From: Pelobates cultripes
Taxonomy: Eukaryota > Chordata > Amphibia > Anura > Pelobatidae
NCBI GenBank assembly: GCA_933207985.1
Contig: OW240912.1
Span: forward strand, 107,929,188-107,993,187
Length of the DNA stretch: 64,000 nucleotides
Direction of reading: 5' to 3'
The notes beneath the pieces were generated by a model that worked only from the letters and a program-made list of their open reading frames with translations, had not been told where the DNA came from and ran no database searches. Shown one piece after another: positions 57,861 through 64,000 of the stretch. The first letter of the stretch is position 1; the number at the start of each line of letters is the position of its first letter. The position numbers and the translations under genes were made by a program.

Positions 57861-58179
57861 GGTGAAGGGCACCGGTGCAGAGCACCGGTGGCTGCTTGGA
57901 TTAAGTGCGGTTCCTATGATCACTTTTGCAAAGTAGTGTAGGCCCATACACTGCCCTCCCTGGGCGCTGCCAATGCAGTCTGCACCTCTTGAGGCAGGTA
58001 GGCTTGGGGGATGCTGCCTTGCGTGGGTGCCTGGTCCCTCGAGGTCTCTGTGTGGATGAGCAGCTCGATAAGGCTTGTGGGGAGGGCTAAAAGGCCAAAA
58101 TTCCTTGTGGAGGCAGTTGAGCTGTAGCTGTGCTCCGGACCTCTCCCTCCGATGCTGCCAAGGACATGTGGATTTTAGG
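57861..58179. other. Unassigned GC-moderate interval
   Basis: gagcaccggtgcagagcaccgg near 57,868 is a small repeat. No gene. Confidence 0.3.
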
Positions 58180-59130
58180 TGTCGCCACTGGCATACAAAC
58201 CGCGGTCAAAGGGGTCGCAGCTGCGACTGGGCCCGTCACTCCAGGGGGCCCGGCCACCCTGCGGACCCCTGTGACCAGGTACCCGCCATTATGTTTTGTA
58301 GCCCCGGCCCACGCGACAAACTGCCAGGGCCTCCGTTCCAGGGGTCCATCGGGTGGCCCATGCTGTCAGGGCCACCCAATGGATATGGATTGTAAGGGCA
58401 AGACCAGGCCCCCTGTGATTACATCACAGAGCTGGGAGGAAGTGACTGCACGTGCGGGAAGAAGACCAGGGAGTCAGAGTGGGAACTCTGACTCCCAACC
58501 ACCTGAGCCACCACTGGACCCCAGTCACCCTACTGCACCTAAAAGGTAAGAAACAGGAGGGTGACTTAAATATTGTGTGTGTGTGTGTTTGTATGTATGT
58601 GTGTGTGTCTGTGTGTGTGTCTGCCTATATGTATGTGTGCCTGTTTGTTTGTATGTATGTGTGTTTGTCTGTGTGTCTGTATGTGTCTGTCTGTATGTGT
58701 GCCTGTCTGCGTATATATGTGTGTGTCTGTCTGTATGTGTCTGCATGTATGTCTGTGTGTGCTTGTCTGTTTGTATGTGCGTCTTGTGTGTGTATGTGTG
58801 TGACTGCCTGTATGTCTGTGTGTGTGTGCGCTTGTCTGTTTGTATGTCTGTGTGTGTGTGATTGTCTGTTTGTATGTATGTGCGTCTTGTGTGTGTATGT
58901 GTATGTATGTATGTATGTATGTATGCCTGTCTGTATGTGTCTGCCTGTGTGTATGTGTGCCTGTCTGTTTGTATGTATGTGTGTCTGTCTGTGTGCCTGT
59001 ATGTGTGTGTGTGTGTCAGTCTGTATGTGTGTGTCTGTCTGTATGTATATATATGGGCCTGTCTGTTTTTATGTATGTATGTGTGTGTGTGTGTGCCTAT
59101 GTATGTATGTATGTGTGTCTGTCAGGGAGG
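58180..59130 (+). repeat. Family-G repeat with TG/TATG interior
   Basis: Sister of 29,200-29,960: gcagctgcgactgggcccgt, tgggaggaagtgactgcac, gtgggaactctgactccc, AAGGTAAG at 58,543, then TG/TCTG/TATG repeats to 59,130. The 309-residue frame here is Cys/Val/Met repeat translation, not a gene. Confidence 0.75.
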
Positions 59131-59922
59131 GAATGGGGGGTGGGGTGGGCGGGAATAGGGGGGTCACTGGGTGTCGCTGTTATTGCGGCGGCACCACATG
59201 TCTTCTGAAGGAGACCGGGATGACCCCCCGGTCCATTGGGAGGGGGGGGGGAGGTGGATGGGTGCAGCGGGCTGGAACTCCATGTTTGTGCGGTTCGGCA
59301 TGGATTAGCCTGGAAGATAGGCTTCTCCCTTTCCCAACGCCCAATAGGCCTTGCTTTCTGGCGATTAAGTTTCTCTGTTAGGCCACTACAGACGACCACC
59401 GGGAACAACCGCAAGTTGTCCATTCGATGCAGGATGCCCGGGTAGCTTAAATTGCTCCAGATTCAATAGACAAACGTGCTGGCAACTGGACTAATTAGTT
59501 TGAGACTGGAGAAAACATGTCCAGTTGCCATGGCAGTCCCTCCCTTCTCCCCCCATGTACTTTCTTCTTATCAGTCAGCTCATTGTACTGGTTATAATGC
59601 TAAGGGATACATCCTTTTATAAGAGATAAGCATATATCTAGTATATGAATAACATGTTAATGAGAGAACTGGTAATCAGTAGGCAGAGGTAAGTAAAATC
59701 CATACATAAGAGTCTATGGGCATCAACCGGATATTGTATAAGATAATGTTTAGTGTTATTGTAGGGATCAACGTGTTGTGAAGTGTCAGGGTTAATGGTT
59801 AGTGTTAGTGTAGTGTGGTAAGGGCAGGGGTTAATGTTTACTGAGTGTGTATTGTAAGAGTTAATATTTAGTAGTAGTGTAGGAGTTGTTGTTTACTAAT
59901 ATTGTAGTGGGCTGGTTAATGT
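59131..59922. other. Unassigned interval
   Basis: GC-rich to 59,440, then AT-rich. Short gttaatgtttact repeats at 59,790-59,920. No gene recognised. Confidence 0.3.
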
Positions 59923-60276
59923 TTAACCCCTTAAGGACAGCGGGCGGTCTATGCCGTCCTTAGGGAACCAGCTCTAAACGCTGGAGGGTGGCATAGAATA
60001 TCCAAGCCGTCCTTTGTACTTAACCGGTCGCCGGCGATCCCACGCCGGCGATCGTGGTATGGGGACTTACCTGGGAGCCCAGGGAGTCCCCCTCCGTCCT
60101 CTTCGGCCATGTGATCGCGAGGTAATTGCGAGGACATCGCGATCACATGGACGGCATAGCCCCCTTGCTGCCTGTGAAATGTAAAATAAAAGTTAAAGAT
60201 ACAGTTTAAAATAAAATATATTCTTAGATCATATATATTTTTATTATATATATATGATCCAAGTATATATATATAT

Positions 60277-60331
<55 letters not shown>

Positions 60332-63300
60332 GATACATACACATACACTGTCTAAGTGTATTTTTATTTTTTTATTCTTTATTTTTGTAGTGCATGTAAA
60401 TACAAAAAATGCTGACATTGCCACAACAGCACATATAAGTAACACAGTAAGAAACATTCTCAGAGTATATTGCTGCTAGGTAACCTTAATCTGCACCATT
60501 TCTTTTTTGAGAGACAACAATGCATTTAAACATGTCTAGGCAATCTGTAGTCGCAAGGTTTCCATGCAGAGACAGAGGAACATCAAACATTACAATTTAG
60601 GTTATCTAAATTAATCTCTTGGACATGGGGATGTTACTTAATGAACATGTCTATCTTTCTGACTGGGTGGAGGCTATTAAAGAGGTGTAAACAAAATAAT
60701 AATGCAACCCCAGTGGAGAAATCATAAACCAAACTAAGTAGATGCTTTAAACAGGTAGGTGTACATCCTTAGACTTTACCACCGCATGGGCCCCCCGTGC
60801 CATTAAGCTGACAGTCAGTGTCCCTGTGGCATTAGACCTGCCTATTTGGAGAGACAGATCGGGACATACGCTGGAGAGCTGCATAGTGAGGTGTGAGACA
60901 GTGGTGGTGCGCTAGGAAGTTGTCAAAGTGGCAGTGTTCAACTTGCAGGTTCAGCCTATGCCCACCGCATACAGGTCATAGCTCCGAGTCGTCTTGGTGA
61001 TCCCCTGGATAGGCCTCCCCTCTGCAGGCAGCCGACCATAGTGTTGTGGTCTTCTTGCTATCCGGGCGGTACTGCAGGCAAATCTGGGATGTTGGAGCGG
61101 TGTCTCATGCTGGGAGCCGGGTGCTCGGGTAGGTATTATAAACAGCGCCATCTGGTAACCTTGTGCTGCATGTGTCGACTTGATTAATCTCTGGCTTCTC
61201 CGCCGCGATCTTGTTTGACCTGTGGCTGGAACCCCAATGTTGAGGTGGAGCGTGTGCAGTAGGTATCGGGCTGGGTGTTAGTGTAGATTCCTCTGAGCAG
61301 ACATCCACAGTTCTCTTGTCAGCCCTTGTCGGCAAGTCGCTAGTGTTGAAGCGATTCTTCCCTTTGGCACATGTAGCTCAGTATGTCATCGCCGCCATTT
61401 TGACTGCGGCCTCAGAGCCTTGGGTCGACACCGCTGCAGCCTGGGGTGCTGGTGTATTCACGATCACAGGGGCCATGGGGTGGGGGGGGGAGGTGCTGGT
61501 AGGCAGAGTAGGCAGAATAGCGGGACAGCGGCCGTCCACCCCACTCACTGCCAGGGTAATCGTCATCTTGGGCGACAAGGAGCTTCCCTCCAAGGGACTA
61601 GAACCCCTCGGTAAGCCTCACCTCGGTACCAGGGTGCCTTCTTGCAATGGGCCACAGCTGCCAGTCATCAGGTGGGTATTTAATCAGGATTTATATGCTG
61701 ATGTTATAAGAGATTGCAGGAGCTACTCTTTTGTGCGACCATTCAGCATGGCGGTCCGGTCCCGCCCCCCCTAAGTGTATTTTAATATTAATATATATAT
61801 AATTATATATTAATATGAAAATACACGTACAATGATATTGATTAAATATATATATAATTTTCATTATATATATATTTTTATATAATATTTAATAAAAAAA
61901 TATGTAAATACGTAAAAAAATAAAATTACAAAAATAATAAAAAATTAAAAAATATATATGTGTAAATTCGTTCTACCTGTATTTTACAATTAATATATTT
62001 ATACTGATATCAAAATACATGTAGAACAAAATAATATATATATCTATATACATAAGTTTATACGTATATATCACTATATATTACATAATTAGGTCATTTT
62101 ATTAATTACAATTAGCGGGACCTGCCTGACAACCCAGGCCAAAAGTCCAGGGAATTTAATTTGCTAGCACCACATTTAACCCTGTAACTTTCCAAGACAC
62201 CATAAAACGTGTACATGGGGGGGTACTGTTTTACTTGGAAGACTTCGCTGAGCACAAATATTAGTGTTTCAAAACAGTAAAATGTATTACAACAACGATA
62301 TTGTCAGTGAAAGTGACTTTTTTAAATTTTTCACACAAATGGCACTTACACGGACGATATAATTGTTGTGATACGTTTTACTGTTTTGAAACACTAATAT
62401 TTGTGTTCAGCGAAGTCTCCTGAGTATAACAGTACCGCTCATGTACAGGTTGTATGGTGGTTTCAAAAGTTACAGAGTCAAATATAAGGCTTGCGTTTCA
62501 GTATTTTCACATTGAAATTCGCCAGGTTGGTTATGTTGCCTTTCAGACCGTACGGTAGCCCAGGAATGAAAATTCCATGATGGCATACCATTTGCAATAG
62601 AAGACAACCCAAGGTATTGCAAATGGGGTATGTTCAGTCTTTTTTTGTAGCCACTTAGTCACAAACACTGGCCAAAATTGGTGTTCAAATTAGTTTTTTT
62701 GCATTTTTCACACACAAACAAATATTAACACTAACTTTGGCCAGTGTTTGTGACTAAGTGGCTACTAAAAAAGACTGAACATCCTCATTTGCAGTACCTT
62801 GGGTTGTCTACTTTTGCAAATGGTATGCCATTATGGGGGTAATTCTTATTCCTGGGCTACCATACGGTCTCAAAGGCAACGTAACCAATCTGGCGAATTG
62901 TCTAAAAACTGAAAAATGTAAAAAAAAAATGAAAAATTTAACATGCTATATTTGACCCTGTAACTTCCCAAAACACCATAAAACCTGTACATAGGGGGTA
63001 CTGTTTTACACATGAGACATCGCTGAATACAAATATGTGTATTTTATTGCAGTAAATGCAAACAGTATTATGACACTCACAGTTAAAATATCACGTAAAA
63101 CAAAAAAAAAGTAAATTCTTATTTTTTCCCATTTTTTAAATATTTTATTCATATTAAATTATGTTTCAAACCTAAATATTTGATGTTAAATGAAAGCCCT
63201 ATTTACCCTGAATAAAATGATATAAAACAAGTGTGGGTGCACATAATATGAAAGAGGCGAGTTACGCCTGAACAGACATATAGCGCAAATTCAAGTTTTT

Positions 63301-63356
63301 GTTTACGTTTTGTTTTGATCACAACGTTTACATTTGGCTCAGTCCTTAAGGGGTTA
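59923..63356. mobile_element. TTAACCCC fold-back element (family F), with LINE insertion
   Basis: Same family as 42,155-44,268 in opposite orientation: TTAACCCCTTAAGGAC at the left, gtccttaaggggttaa at the right (ends at 63,356), TTAA at both ends. Without the insertion at 60,365-61,770 it would be about 2.03 kb, close to the 2.11 kb of the other copy. It contains the same inverted set: about 62,480-62,675 (ttcgccaggttggttatg, gtagccacttagtcac) mirrored at 62,735-62,960. Confidence 0.85.
60365..61770 (-). mobile_element. L1-like retroposon insertion (1.4 kb)
   Basis: Flanked by a 13-bp duplication ctaagtgtatttt (60,352-60,364 and 61,771-61,783). The left side is T-rich with a reversed AATAAAG and A-rich tail. 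The right side, its 5' end, starts ggggggcgggaccgg in sense. This is target-primed insertion with a poly-A tail. Only short frames (66-76 residues) occur, with no RT motif, so it is internally deleted or non-autonomous. The L1 assignment rests on tail and duplication type. Confidence 0.75.
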
Positions 63357-63495
63357 ATGATACATACATATCCCAATGTGGCGTAAAGTATAGGGTGGCA
63401 GCTTTTTCAACTGCTGACATTAAAAATTAGTAACTCCCACTAATCACAGGCAGTCCCTATATCCTTGTCCCGGCTGAGATTAGGCGCCCCATACT
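63357..63495. other. Short flank, nothing recognised
   Basis: Separates the fold-back element from LINE copy 3. Confidence 0.3.
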
Positions 63496-63546
63496 GCAAT
63501 ATCACTAATAAAAATATCTCTTTAATATTTTTATTAGTGTTATTGC
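63496..63546. repeat. Inverted repeat at the 5' end of LINE copy 3
   Basis: gcaatatcactaataaaaat (63,496-63,515) and atttttattagtgttattgc (63,527-63,546) are complementary with one mismatch around an 11-bp loop. The right arm is LINE sequence; the left arm is an inverted extra copy of it. Confidence 0.9.
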
Positions 63547-64000
63547 AGAAGGTCTTGATGGTAAGGTATGTCTTTTTGCTGATGATACTAAGATATGTAA
63601 CAGGGTTGATGTTCCAGGAGGGATAAGCCAAATGGCAAATGATTTAAGTAAACTAGAAAAATGGTCAGAATTGTGGCAACTGACATTTAATGTGGATAAG
63701 TACAAGATAATGCATCTTGGACGTAAAAACCCAAGGGCAGAGTACAGAATATTTTATAGAGTCCTAACCTCAACATATGAGGAAAGGGATTTAGGGGTGA
63801 TTATTTCTGATGACTTAAAGGTAGGCAGACAATGTAATAGAGCAGCAGGAAATGCTGGCAGAATGCTTGGTTGCATAGGGAGAGGTATTAGCAGTAGAAA
63901 GAGGGAAGTGCTCTTGCCATTGTATAGAACACTGGTGAGACCTCACTTGGAGTATTGTACACAGTACTGGAGACCGTATCTTCAGAAGGATCTTGATACC
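63516..64000 (+). pseudogene. CR1-like LINE ORF2, copy 3 (cut by window end)
   Basis: The plus-strand frame from codon 63,545 stays open for 152 codons to base 64,000: FADDTKICNRVD (catalytic Asp pair), then ISQMANDLSKLEKWSELW, LHLGRKN-type and VRPHLEYCTQYWRPYLQKD. It is the same family as 39,240 and 48,056 but opposite in orientation. It is 5' truncated inside the RT domain, so the encoded protein lacks most of the palm and fingers. It continues beyond the window. Confidence 0.9.

Noticed and set aside
58452..59381. 309-residue Cys/Val/Met-rich frame
   Set aside because: Encoded by TG/TATG/TCTG microsatellite; adjacent frames are open too.

Overview
The window looks like repeat-dense intergenic DNA from a vertebrate, most likely a frog or toad (inference). 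I see no host gene exon, tRNA or rRNA gene, or CRISPR array. The organism call rests on the mix of families: many TTAA-flanked MITEs, CR1-like, L2-like and L1/Tx1-like LINEs, a Penelope-like remnant, a Tf1/sushi-type Ty3/gypsy element with a chromodomain, Tc1 and hAT-type elements, and abundant CA/TG and AT microsatellites. No database search was possible, so family names come from motifs, termini and target-site duplications (TSDs).

Layout. 1-5 kb: an L1-like ORF2 end cut by the window edge, CA/TG-rich modules, a 1-kb polypyrimidine tract and an LTR-like remnant. 5.9-7.4 kb: a TA-flanked inverted-repeat element holding an almost perfect 185-bp palindrome. 7.8-10.8 kb: a hAT-like element swollen by minisatellites. 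11.7-14.8 kb: MITEs. 15.1-16.3 kb: a hAT element with a perfect 8-bp TSD. 16.5-20.8 kb: a broken LTR-type element with a zinc-knuckle ORF, an unrecognised ORF and an inverted LTR fragment. 21-31 kb: microsatellites, hAT/TTAA MITEs and unassigned DNA. 31.3-32.9 kb: a three-level nest of repeats. 33 kb: a Penelope-like remnant. 39.2-41.5 kb: a CR1-like LINE plus MITE, duplicated at 48.1-49.7 kb. 42.2-44.3 kb and 59.9-63.4 kb: two copies of a large TTAA-flanked fold-back element, the second carrying an L1-like insertion. 45.7-52.9 kb: a rearranged sushi-type retrotransposon on the minus strand, interrupted by the duplicated LINE block and a 100-N assembly gap. 53-59 kb: MITEs, Tc1 and L2 fossils and TG repeats. 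63.5-64 kb: a third CR1-like LINE copy running off the end.

No gene system acts together here; the content is autonomous-element fossils and non-autonomous passengers. The most notable signals are: (a) one core module (an X-box-like hairpin, a splice-donor-like AAGGTAAG, a purine-rich block and a CA repeat) found inside elements with unrelated termini; (b) an apparent self-priming site in the sushi element, whose bases overlap the gag start codon; (c) the 92-bp-arm palindrome; (d) the unrecognised ORF pair at 17.3-18.1 kb; and (e) the 1,674-bp duplication beside an assembly gap.
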